This document shows, piece by piece, positions 55,222 through 64,000 of a stretch of 64,000 bases of DNA. Where the stretch lies: positions 806,001 to 870,000 of the forward strand of contig NZ_LR134117.1 in assembly GCF_900635445.1 (NCBI RefSeq). The letters are read 5' to 3'. Within the stretch, counting starts at the first letter, position 1, and every line of letters starts with the position of its first letter. The notes under the pieces were generated by a model that made no database searches, had not been told where the DNA came from, and saw nothing but the letters and a program-made list of their open reading frames with translations. The stretch comes from Serratia odorifera (lineage in GTDB: Bacteria; Pseudomonadota; Gammaproteobacteria; Enterobacterales; Enterobacteriaceae). Both the position numbers and the translations under genes were made by a program.

Positions 55222-55622
55222 TGAAACTTGTTGTTATCTTATGCGTTTTTATCGTCCTGCTATTAGCAGTGATTCAGTATGTGCTTTACCGCCGCCATCG
55301 AGATGAGTTTAATACCTTTTACCATCATTACGTGGGTAGCGGCCATCTTGTTCCTTCTTATGTTGTCTTGGCTGATAACCTCGGTTTTGTTGGCCTTTCA
55401 ATGAAAACGCTTTGGTTCCGCTGGATATTGAACAACAGAAAAATAAAAACACAGCGCAATAAGTGGTTGGATAAAAAAACGTATGATTTTGTACAGGAGC
55501 ACGCTTCAAAAAAGTTGCAATCCTGGATCAGGCTAGACCTTACCCTATTGATATATCAAGGAATATTTTTATTTCTGGCTGGGGCACTCATTTTACTGAT
55601 AAATCATGAAATAATCAGCTGA
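55221..55622 (+). CDS. Small membrane protein, possible immunity partner
   Basis: 133 residues with an N-terminal helix (LVVILCVFIVLLLAVIQYVL) and a C-terminal helix (LLIYQGIFLFLAGALILLIN), basic and aromatic between them. The ATG overlaps the end of the preceding gene; GGGGGG precedes. Base composition drops to clearly AT-rich, unlike the GC-rich neighbours. Coupled translation supports a toxin/immunity reading, but no family is recognised. Confidence 0.6.
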   Translation: MKLVVILCVFIVLLLAVIQYVLYRRHRDEFNTFYHHYVGSGHLVPSYVVLADNLGFVGLSMKTLWFRWILNNRKIKTQRNKWLDKKTYDFVQEHASKKLQSWIRLDLTLLIYQGIFLFLAGALILLINHEIIS

Positions 55623-55894
55623 GATGAAATACCTCGGGATTGGTTAAGCTAATAACAGGCTGTTTTATTACCGATAACATTCTTCTCGAACGGGACAACG
55701 TTAACACCACAATCCAGCTGCGGTCCCTCTTTGTTCTGCATTATCTTTCACGCCTCGCCCCCGCCAGCCAAACGTAACGGCAGGAAAAATCCTGAGTTTT
55801 TGCTTAACTTTAATCATAAGGAAATAACCCACAGGAAGATCCCGAACACCGCAGACTGTATTTAACCCGGCCTGTGTCAACGACGAGGAGAGTT

Positions 55895-56435
55895 ATGCAA
55901 CACGCTCAACTGAACGTCGAAGGCGTTAAAAACAAAAGCAAAGCGGTTGAAGTCAACCGATGGATCACCATCGGCAAACCGGCGCTGGAACTGCAACGGC
56001 TGTGGTGCGATCCGCACACCTTGCCACTGATCATGTCCCACTTCGCCAAGGTCGATATCCTCAACGAACGCGAATCCAGCTGGATGGTGGAAGATATGCT
56101 GAGCCAAAAATGGTATTGGCAAAATCGCATCACCGAGTTGCAACCCGGCATCGCCATCTATTGGCAATCCTTGCAAGGCGCCGACCTGCCAAACGAAGGT
56201 AGCCTGCTGTTCCGCGAAGCTCCCGCCGCGAAAGGCACCGAACTTTCCCTGCGGGTTATTTTTGAGCCCCCCCGGCGGTGAAATGGGCAAAAAAATCGCC
56301 GACTGGTTAAACGTGGTGCCAAAAGAGATCGTCAGCAAAGCGCTGCACCGCTTTAAGAGCCTGGCCGAAACCGGTGAAATCCCGCGGGTTTCGCCACAGC
56401 CGGTCGGCGCTGACCGAGCGAAGAAGGAGGCGTAA
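55895..56435 (+). CDS. SRPBCC-type (polyketide cyclase/START-like) protein, one frameshift
   Basis: About 179 residues. EVNRWITIGKPALELQRLWCDPHTLPLIMSHF is the typical SRPBCC start, followed by the basket (WYWQNRITELQPGIAIYWQS; GTELSLRVIFEPPGGEMGKK). An extra C near 56272 breaks the frame. After it ADWLNVVPKEIVSKALHRFK and AKKEA end at TAA 56433-56435. It binds a hydrophobic ligand or acts as a cyclase/chaperone. The stop overlaps the dehydrogenase ATG as TAATG, a tight pair. Confidence 0.8.
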
Positions 56436-57609
56436 TGCGAGCACTGTGTTGGAACGGGGTCAATGACCTGCGTGTCGAAACGGTGAACGACCCCCACGCT
56501 ACTCAACCCTAAAGACGCGATTGTCAAAGTTGGGCTGACTACCACCTGCGGTTCGGATTTACACGTGATCGACGGGCTGATCCCCAGCATGAAAGACGGT
56601 GATATTCTTGGCCACGAATTTATGGGCGAAATTGTCGACATCGGGCGTGAGGTCAAACGTGTAAAAGTCGGCCAGCGCGTGGTGGTGCCGTCATTCATCG
56701 TCTGCGGCTCCTGCTGGTACTGTCAGCACCAGCTGTATTCCTGCTGCGACAATACCCACCCGCAGCCCGAGCTGGGCGAACCGGCGCTGGGCTATCCCAC
56801 CGCCGGTATCTATGCCTACAGCCACGCCTTTGGCGGCTATGCCGGTTCGCATGCCGAATACGTACGCGTGCCGTTTGCCGATAATGACTGTTTCGTCATC
56901 CCGGACGGCGTCAGCGATGAGCAGGCGCTATTTTTGTCCGATGCGGCGCCCACCGGGTATATGGGCGCCGATTTCTGCAATATTCACCCTGGTGATATCG
57001 TTGCGGTGTGGGGCTGCGGCGGCGTCGGCCTGATGGCGCAGCAAAGCGCGTTGCTGATGGGCGCCGAAAAGGTGATCGCCATCGATCGCCTCCCGGAGCG
57101 GCTGGCGTTTGCGCAAAACGCCTTCGGCGCCATTCCGCTGGATTATACCCAGGTCGATGTGCCGGAAGCGTTACTGGAACTGACCGGCGGCCGCGGCCCT
57201 GACAGCTGTATTGACGCCGTCGGCATGGAAGCCAAAGGCGAAGGGCTGACCCAGATCTACGATCGCACCAAACAGCTGCTACACCTGCAAACCGACGTCG
57301 GCGCCGCGCTGCGTCAGGCACTGTACTGTTGCCGCAAGGCCGGTACCGTGGCCATTCTTGGCGTTTACGGCGTGATGGACAAGTTTCCGGTCGGGCTGAT
57401 GATCAATAAAAGCCTGACCATTCGTACCGCCCAGCAGCACGGCCAGCGTTATGTACCGACGCTGCTGGATCTGGTTGCCGCAGGGAAAATGAACCCGGCG
57501 TTGATGGCGACGCATCGCTTTTCGCTAGAGGAGGCCCCCCCTGGGCTACCAGATGTTCAAGCATAAAACCGACGGCTGTTTGCGCGCCGTGTTCGCCCCC
57601 GCACGGTAG
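56435..57609 (+). CDS. Zinc-dependent alcohol dehydrogenase, glutathione-independent formaldehyde-dehydrogenase-like, two frameshifts
   Basis: About 390 residues. Catalytic-zinc Cys in TTTCGSDLHVIDG, GHEFMGEI, structural-zinc cysteines (VCGSCWYCQHQLYSCC), NAD-site WGCGGVGLMAQQSALLMGAE and ALYCCRKAGTVAILGVYG. This is the FdhA/TdH-like group with a long insert. Extra C near 56486 and in the C-run at 57536 break the frame; the true tail LGYQMFKHKTDGCLRAVFAP follows. Coupled to the SRPBCC gene, a pairing seen in other proteobacteria. Confidence 0.85.
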
Positions 57610-57673
57610 GCCTGTACGGTACGCAATGTGCGCTCGGGCAGTATCGGCGGCAAAATAGCTGCCCTTTCCAATA

Positions 57674-57692
57674 AATAATGATTATTATTCTC
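57674..57692. promoter_or_regulatory. Fur box upstream of yncE
   Basis: AATAATGATTATTATTCTC matches the 19-base Fur consensus at 15 positions, about 125 bases before the yncE start. A hairpin GCCGGGC / GCCCGGC (57702-57727) lies between box and gene. E. coli yncE is Fur-regulated. Confidence 0.65.
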
Positions 57693-57815
57693 AAATATAA
57701 AGCCGGGCGCGCCATGACGTGCCCGGCGTCGTCGTACTTTTAATTCAATGTTGAGCTGTTTTCGCCGTTCGGCCTCCGCCGGCGGCCACAACACAATTAA
57801 CCATATGGAGATGTT

Positions 57816-58895
57816 ATGAACACTGTGATGACAACCGGTCGTCGCTTCGGCGGGCGTGCGGTTTTCCCACTGATGCTACTCACCAGCCTGCTGTTTTCTA
57901 GCGCATCGCAAGCACAGACCGACACGGAACTGCTGCGTAAACCGATTGGCAAGGGCGCCTATGAAATGGCCTATAGCCAAAGCGAAAACGCGCTGTATCT
58001 GGCTACCTCGCAGAGCCGTAAGCTGGATAAGGGCGGCGTGGTATACCGTCTGGATCCCACCACGCTGGACGTGACCCAGATCATCCATAACGACCTCAAA
58101 CCGTTTGGTGCCGCGATCAACGGCAAAACCAATACGCTGTATTTCGGCAACACCGTCAACAGCAGCGTTACCGCTATCGACGCCAACAGTGGCAACGTGA
58201 AAGGCCGTCTGGTGCTCGATGCACGCAAGCGTTCCGACAGCGTAAAACCGCTGGCGCCGCGTGAACTGGTGGTCGACGCCAATACCGACACCCTGTATAT
58301 CACCGGTCTGGGTGAATCCAGCGTGGTATGGGTAGTGGATGGCAAGGATCTGACGCTGCGCACCACCATCGCCAACACCGGCAAGTATGGCACCGGCCTG
58401 GCGCTGGACGCCGACGCTGGTCGCCTGTACGTGACCAACGCCGACGGCGAGCTGGTGACCATCGACACCAAAACCAACAAGATCCTGACGCGCAACAAAC
58501 TGGATCAATCCAAAGAGCACTTCTTCCTGAACATCAGCCTGGATCCGGCGAACCATCGTGCGTTCATCACCGACTCCAAACAGCCGCAGGTGCTGGGTGG
58601 TCGACACCAACAACGGCGGCTATCCTGCACAAAATCGAGGCGCCAACCTCACTGGCAGTGCTGTTTAACCCGGCGCGTAACGAGGTCTATGTCACCCACC
58701 GCGAAGCTGGCGAAGTCAGCGTGATCGACGGCCAAAACCTACCAGGTACTGCGCACCGTCAAAACGCCAACCCACCCGAACAGCCTGGCGCTGTCACCGG
58801 ACGGCCAGACGCTGTACGTCAGCGTCAAGCAGGCTGCCAGCCGCGAGAAAGAAGCTACAGATCCGGATGACGTGATCCGGATTGCTCTGAAGTAA
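57816..58895 (+). CDS. yncE: Periplasmic beta-propeller protein YncE, two frameshifts
   Basis: About 358 residues, with a signal peptide ending near ASQA. Repeated propeller blades show the NTLYF/GNTVNSSVTAIDANSG, DTLYITGLGESSVVWVVDG and GRLYVTNADGELVTIDTKTN pattern of YncE. Insertions near 58602 and 58742 break the frame; the last blades end VSVKQAASREKEATDPDDVI and TAA 58893-58895. It binds DNA in vitro in E. coli and is iron-repressed. A yncD-type receptor gene is not adjacent here. Confidence 0.87.
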
Positions 58896-58903
58896 GCAAC
58901 ATC

Positions 58904-58927
58904 GGGGGCGCTGCGGTGCCCCTTTTT
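58904..58927 (+). terminator. Rho-independent terminator of yncE
   Basis: GGGGC / GCCCC stem followed by TTTTT, 9 bases after the yncE stop. Confidence 0.75.
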
Positions 58928-59009
58928 AATCGACCTTTGCCGTCGCCAGCCGCTCTGTGCTTACGGCGATGAGTTATACTTTATGGTTCTCCCATAAGGA
59001 GGGCCAAAC

Positions 59010-59774
59010 ATGATGGTCACCCTTGATGTCAATCGCCACGGCCGTGATTTTGCCGTTGGCGATCTGCATGGGCTGCCTGCGGCCGTTGCAGTCGTTGCTC
59101 AATCATGTGGCATTCGATCGCCAGCATGACCGCCTGATCGCGGTCGGCGATCTGATCGATCGCGGCGAGCACAGTCTGTCGTGCCTGGAGCTACTGACGA
59201 AGGACTGGTTTTATGCGGTACGCGGCAATCACGAAGCTCGGGCGCTGGAGTGGTGTGCTGCCAGGCAACGCCAGCAGCCGGCGCTGGATTTGCAACTGAT
59301 GTGGCAGATTGACGGCGGCGAGTGGTTTTTCCACCTCAGCCCACAGCAGCAACGCTATTGTCAGCAGTTGATGCAACCGATGCCGTGGACAATTGCCTTG
59401 CAGACCGGGCGACGACGCTACGCAATTTTGCATGCCGAAGTGCCGCCGGGAGATCGATGATATCGACACCTTCTACCGTCGTTTGCAGGCGGGGCGACCA
59501 CGCGGTGAAGCAGGCCTGCATCTGGGGGCGAGAACGTTATATCAACAACCTGCAACGGCCGATCGCCGGCGTCGATTATCTGATCTGCGGCCATACGCCC
59601 GGCGACCCGCAGGACGCACTGCATGGCAACAGCCTGGACATCGATTTTTGCGCGTTCGCCATCGCCAGCGGCGGGGCGCTGGGGATGCTGGAACTGGGGC
59701 GGGAACAGTTGTACATCAACAGCCGCAGCGGCATTCGGCAAACCACGCTGGCGAGCCTTGGCCTGCGCCATTAA
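59010..59774 (+). CDS. Serine/threonine protein phosphatase PrpA/PphA type, several frameshifts
   Basis: About 255 residues of the PPP metallophosphatase family: FAVGDLHGCLRPLQSLLNHV, VGDLIDRGEHSL, VRGNHEARALEW and ICGHTPGDPQ carry the D/H metal ligands. AAGGAGGG precedes the ATG at 59010. Insertions near 59075, 59452 and 59487 break it; all frames rejoin into one PphA-like protein. In E. coli PrpA/PrpB are involved in protein misfolding signalling and phosphatase functions. Confidence 0.82.
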
Positions 59775-60032
59775 GCAAGCCTGGCGGCGCGACACTCTCC
59801 CCTTGCCGAATATACCCGCACCGTACGGCGGGGAGATTTACACTATTTTTATTTCCGCGCTGCCAATCATTATGGCGTTTTTACAGACGGCAGGAAAATA
59901 GCCGGATAACATTATCTCATCGCCATAATGGCATGATGAGACAAATACCCATGCGTTTATACTTTTGCGTTGCCGGTTATTATTCCCCACTGATTCCCCC
60001 TATGACTGACGCGTTAAATAACCGGGGGTTTT

Positions 60033-61414
60033 ATGTACGCTAATATCATTGATTTTCATGCGTTATTAACGCCAACACCACCAGCGCCGCAGCAAAAATT
60101 CAGTCAGGAAATAAAAGACTATCTGCAACGTTATCCCGACACTGAATTGGTGGATATTTATCTCAACGATCTAAATGGCCAATTTCGCGGCAAACGGATT
60201 GCCGTCAGCGCATTATTTTCTTTGCAAAATGGTTGTTATTTCCCACAGTCGATTTACGCCATGGATTTAAACGGTCAGGTGATTGAAGACAGCGGCTTGG
60301 GCCAGCATGCCGGGGAACCCGACCGGCTGTGTCTGCCGGTGCCCGGCACGCTGCGCCCTTGCGCCCGAGATCCGCAGCATATCGCGCAACTGCAGCTGAC
60401 AATGCGCGAAACCAACGGCGATCCCTGCCGTATTGAACCGCGGGTGGTGCTGGAGCGTGTATTACACCGCCTGCATCGGTTGGGCTATTACCCGGTGATC
60501 GCCGCCGAGCTGGAGTTTTATCTGCATGCGCCGCATCAGCTACCGGGCATGGCGCAACCCAGCCTGACGCAGAATTTTTCGGTTGATGCGCCAGAGTGTC
60601 ACGGCGCGTTGCTCGATGACATCGCGCATCATGCCAAATTGCAGACGATACCGCTGACCGGCGTGGTGGCCGAGGCCGCAGCCGGGCAATATGAACTCAA
60701 TCTGCAACACAGCAGTAAAGTGCTGGAGGCCTGTGACCAGATCCTGGCGCTGAAACGCCTGACGCGTCAGCTGGCGGAAAAGCATCACCAGCACGCCTGC
60801 TTTATGGCCAAACCCTGCGCGAAGGGCCGCCGGCAGCGGCCTGCACTTCCATATCAGCCTGCAGGATGCCCAGGGACACAATTGGTTGGCCAGCCAGCCG
60901 GATACGCTCAGCAGCACCATGCGCCAGGTTATCGGCGGCATGCTGGCACTGATGCCGGCGTCGATGGCGATCCTCGCCCCCCAATATCAACGCCTTCCGG
61001 CGTTTTCGCCCCGACATGCACGTGCCGCTGTGCGCCTCGTGGGGTTACAACAATCGTACCGTGGCGTTGCGCCTGCCCTGCGCCGACAACGCCAATCAGC
61101 GCGTGGAGTATCGCCTGGCCGGCGCCGATGCCAACCCCTACCTGGCCGTTGCCACCATCCTGGCTGGCATGCTGTATGGGCTGGAAAATCCCACGCCGTT
61201 ACCGCCGGCCGCCACCGGTGACGGCCACGCTACCCCGCAGGCGGCACCGCTGCCGCTCAACCAGCCGCAGGCGCTGGAACTGTTCAGGCAAAACGCCTAT
61301 TTGCAGGCGCTGTTCGGCCCGGCGTTCGGCTCACTGTGGCACACCTGTAAAAGCGCCGAATTACGCCAGTTTGAACAGCAGATTACCGACACTGAAATGG
61401 CCTGGATGTTATAG
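60033..61414 (+). CDS. Glutamine-synthetase-like amide ligase (PuuA family), two frameshifts
   Basis: About 460 residues with GS-family motifs: LVDIYLNDLNGQFRGKRIAV, AELEFYL, VAEAAAGQYELNLQHSSKVL, the ATP-site FMAKP-plus-GSGLHFHIS, NNRTVALRLPC and RVEYRLAGADANPYLAVATI. The layout resembles gamma-glutamylputrescine synthetase. Insertions near 60823 and 60981 break it. No other puu genes are near, but a half OtsA-like gene follows by 20 bases, so its amine substrate may be unusual. Confidence 0.82.
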
Positions 61415-61433
61415 GCACACCAAGGAAACCACT

Positions 61434-62147
61434 ATGTCTCGTCTGGTTCTGATTTCGAATAAACACTGCGATGCCAACGATATCGTCGCGGCGGCAAATG
61501 ACTATTCGCTGACCGATTGGGTCGACGAGCACCAAGGGGTATGGCTGGGCTGGAATGGCGATGTGCAAACCTTCGCCGAGGCGGAATATCGGCCGATCGA
61601 CGACCACCAACGCGACGGTTATCAATTCGTTACCTTTCCTTTTTCCGCCCGCGAGTTTCATTACCACTATCAAGGGCTATTATCACGATGGGCTATGGCC
61701 GGTGTTTCACCAGCGGCCCGAACTCGCGCACTTTTCGGCCGAAAATTATCAGGCCTATTGTCAGATTAGCCAGCATATCGCGGCCATCGCCTGCGATTAC
61801 GTCTGTCCGAGCGACCTGATTTGCGTCGATGATTACCAACTGCTGCCATGCGGCGCCGCGCTGAAACAGCAAGGGTTGCTCAACCCCTGCGGCTTCTTTT
61901 TTTGCGCTGCCGTTTCCTTCCGTCCCGCTGTTGAAAACCATTCCGCAACACCGCGAATTGATGGCGTCGCTGTTTTATTACGATCTGATCGGTTTTCGCA
62001 GTCTCGCCGACGTGAATAATTTCCACCACTATCTGGCGACGGAATATGCGGTCGAACGGTTGCCCGACAACCAGCTGCAGGTCGACGGTCATATCTTTAC
62101 CACTGCCATCTTTCCCGACGCGGTACACGCCAGCCGGGTGTGTTAGC
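61434..62147 (+). CDS. Half-length OtsA-like (GT20) glucosyltransferase, two frameshifts
   Basis: Resembles the N-terminal half of trehalose-6-phosphate synthase. SRLVLISNKHCDANDIVAAA, the GVWLGWNGDVQTFAEAEY segment, VDDYQLLPCGAALKQQGL and LRLPFPSVPLL match OtsA in order. Insertions near 61676 and 61905 split it. The frame ends after about 237 residues; the C-terminal nucleotide-sugar-binding half of OtsA (about 470 residues) is not found downstream. It is either a genuine short family or a truncated gene. Coupled to the GS-like gene. Confidence 0.65.
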
Positions 62148-62473
62148 ACGCCTGGCGAGCCGCCAGCCATCGCTGGTTACGCCAACTGCTGTTTGAAGTC
62201 TGCGGCAGTTAACGTGTTCGCCGGGGCTTGTGCCCCGGCCAGTGCGCTAACCGCTCACCCGACGTTTTCAACCGCTCAATCTGCCGATCAAACCGCTTAC
62301 TGAAATTCGCCTGCCATCGCTTGTCAACACAGGCCATGATGAGCTGTTCCTAAACCTGCCCCTTACCACTGGGGTCACCCACGTCGAGATCCGCACACGG
62401 GCCACTGACGGTCCAGAAAATCAATAAGCGGATTAATTAATACATTTTTTGCAGATTGGAATAAGGACACCTC
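62148..62473. other. Intergenic region before btsT
   Basis: No confident gene. It contains a strong hairpin (62220-62239) and, nearer btsT, an AT-rich stretch (GATTAATTAATACATTTTTT near 62433-62452) where the btsT promoter should lie. A 42-codon frame on the minus strand (62337-62209) has no supporting evidence. Remnants of the missing OtsA C-terminus were not recognised. Confidence 0.5.
62220..62239 (+). terminator. Hairpin after the OtsA-like gene
   Basis: GCCGGGGC-TTGT-GCCCCGGC, eight perfect pairs with a four-base loop, 70 bases past the OtsA-like stop. It lacks a T-run but would end or protect that transcript. Confidence 0.5.
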
Positions 62474-64000
62474 ATGAAACCAGAGGGAATACTCCAAACA
62501 TTTACCGTGGATGCTGCTGGGAGTGCTCGGCGCCTCCTGTCTCGGCGTCGTGGCGCTGCGGCCGCGGCGAACACATCAGCGCACTGTGGATCATCGTCGC
62601 GTCTATCGCGGTGTATCTGGTGGCCTATCGTTATTACAGCCTGTACATCGCCAGTAAGGTGATGAAGCTGGACGCCAGCCGCGCCACGCCGGCGGTGGTC
62701 AATAACGATGGCCTGAACTACGTGCCCACCAACAAAAACGTGCTGTTCGGCCACCACTTTGCGGCAATCGCCGGCGCCGGCCCGCTGGTCGGCCCGGTAC
62801 TGGCGGCGCAGGTCGGCTACCTGCCGGGCACCCTGTGGCTGCTGGGCGGCGTGGTGCTGGCCGGCGCGGTGCAGGACTTTATGGTGCTGTTTATCTCGTC
62901 ACGCCGCAACGGCGCGTCACTGGGCGAGATCATCAAAAAGGAGATGGGCCCGGTGCCCGGCACCATCGCGTTGTTCGGCTGCTTTATGATCATGATCATC
63001 ATCCTGGCGGTGCTGGCGCTGATCGTGGTGAAAGCGCTGGCGGAAAGCCCGTGGGGCGTGTTTACCGTCTGTTCGACGGTGCCAATCGCACTGTTTATGG
63101 GCGTGTATATGCGCTTCCTGCGCCCTGGCCGGGTGGGTGAAGTCTCGGTGATCGGCATCGTGCTGCTGGTGGCGTCGATCTGGTTTGGCGGCGTGATTGC
63201 CCATGACCCTTACTGGGGACCGGCTCTGACCTTTAAAGATACCACCATCACCTATACGCTGATCGGCTATGCCTTTGTATCCGCCCTGCTGCCGGTATGG
63301 CTGATCCTGGCACCGCGCGATTATCTGGCGACCTTCCTAAAAATCGGCGTGATCGTCGGGCTGGCAATCGGCATCGTGATCCTCAACCCCGAGCTGAAAA
63401 TGCCGGCGGTGACGCAGTTTGTCGACGGCACCGGGCCGGTGTGGAAAGGCTCGCTGTTCCCGTTCCTGTTCATCACCATCGCCTGTGGCGCGGTTTCCGG
63501 CTTCCACGCGCTGATCGCCTCCGGCACCACGCCGAAGCTGCTGGCCTGTGAGACCGATGCGCGCTACATCGGCTATGGCGCCATGCTGATGGAGTCCTTT
63601 GTGGCAATCATGGCGCTGGTCGCGGCGTCGATTATCGAACCTGGCCTGTACTTCGCCATGAATACCCCTCCGGCGGCGTTAGGCATCACCATGCCAAACC
63701 TGCACCAGTTGGGTGGCGATAATGCACCGATGATCATGGCACAGCTGAAAGACGTGACCGTTCACGCTGCCGCCACCGTCAGCTCCTGGGGCTTTGTCAT
63801 CAGCCCGGAACAGATCCTGCAAACCGCAAAAGACATCGGCGAACCGTCGGTACTGAACCGCGCCGGCGGCGCGCCAACGCTGGCAGTCGGTATCGCGCAC
63901 GTGTTCCACCAGATCATGCCGGCGGCGGATATGGGCTTCTGGTATCACTTCGGCATTCTTTTTGAAGCGCTGTTCATTCTGACCGCACTGGATGCGGGTA
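62474..64000 (+). CDS. btsT: Pyruvate:H+ symporter BtsT/YjiY (CstA family), partial, two frameshifts
   Basis: At least 500 residues, cut by the right edge. After an extra C near 62492 the start reads MKPEGILKHLPWMLLGVLG, and after a second near 62564 VALRRGEHISALWIIVASIA. The rest is intact: GHHFAAIAGAGPLVGPVLAA, QDFMVLFISSRRNGASLGEI, SGFHALIASGTTPKLLACET. It is close to E. coli YjiY/BtsT, the pyruvate transporter controlled by BtsSR, and somewhat less like CstA. AAGGACACCTC precedes the ATG. Confidence 0.92.

Noticed and set aside
62209..62337. A 42-codon arginine-rich minus-strand frame before btsT
   Set aside because: Weak ribosome site, reads through the strong hairpin, no conserved pattern; not supported.

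Overview
The window looks like a chromosomal segment of a Serratia-type member of the Enterobacterales. Three things point this way. The order rsmC / holD-rimI-prfC-osmY-ytjA-csbD-yjjU-yjjV with a nearby leucine tRNA operon resembles the end of the E. coli map. The 4-hydroxyphenylacetate genes have the enterobacterial hpaR / GEDFHIXABC order. Most coding DNA is GC-rich. The genus is inferred from recalled protein similarity; no search was run. No insertion sequence, integrase, CRISPR array or phage structural gene was seen.

Layout. 1-5.6 kb: polyol catabolic operon (EltD-like dehydrogenase, ribose-type ABC importer, FGGY kinase running off the left edge) behind a control region with two inverted operator-like sites. 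5.6-13 kb: conserved core block yjjV, yjjU, csbD-like, ytjA, osmY, prfC, rimI, holD and divergent rsmC. 13-17.4 kb: aldo/keto reductase with divergent LysR regulator, three tRNA-Leu(CAG) genes, a DUF1435-type gene under a Fur box, and a diguanylate cyclase. 17.4-24.7 kb: complete oxidative L-fucose pathway (permease, dehydrogenase, mutarotase, lactonase, dehydratase, dehydrogenase, diketo-acid hydrolase) with a FadR-type regulator. 24.8-37.2 kb: ampH and the full hpa cluster. 37.2-40.7 kb: lipase-like hydrolase, iron-type alcohol dehydrogenase, a 31-residue membrane peptide and an AT-rich orphan membrane protein. 40.7-46 kb: self-contained operon exbD-tonB-receptor-exbB-phospholipase D-like enzyme. 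46-50.7 kb: structured intergenic DNA, an L,D-transpeptidase and three AraC-type regulators. 50.8-54.5 kb: GH3 beta-glucosidase and a GPH sugar transporter. 54.7-55.6 kb: possible toxin/immunity pair. 55.9-59.8 kb: SRPBCC protein, zinc dehydrogenase, Fur-box-preceded yncE and a PrpA-type phosphatase. 60-64 kb: glutamine-synthetase-like enzyme, a half-length OtsA-like glucosyltransferase and btsT (cut by the right edge).

Quality warning. More than twenty genes carry single-base indels, nearly all one extra base in a short G, C, A or T run, and the protein resumes in the next frame. They hit housekeeping genes (prfC, holD, rimI, rsmC) and several occur in the same gene, so they are best read as sequencing errors. 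For those genes I give the full inferred span from start to true stop and describe the break. One consequence is a false fusion of the fucose dehydrogenase with its mutarotase.

The strongest candidates for something new are the TonB/ExbBD/receptor/phospholipase D-like operon, the glutamine-synthetase-like plus half-GT20 pair, the toxin/immunity-like pair, and the duplicated-hairpin intergenic region at 46.3-46.45 kb.
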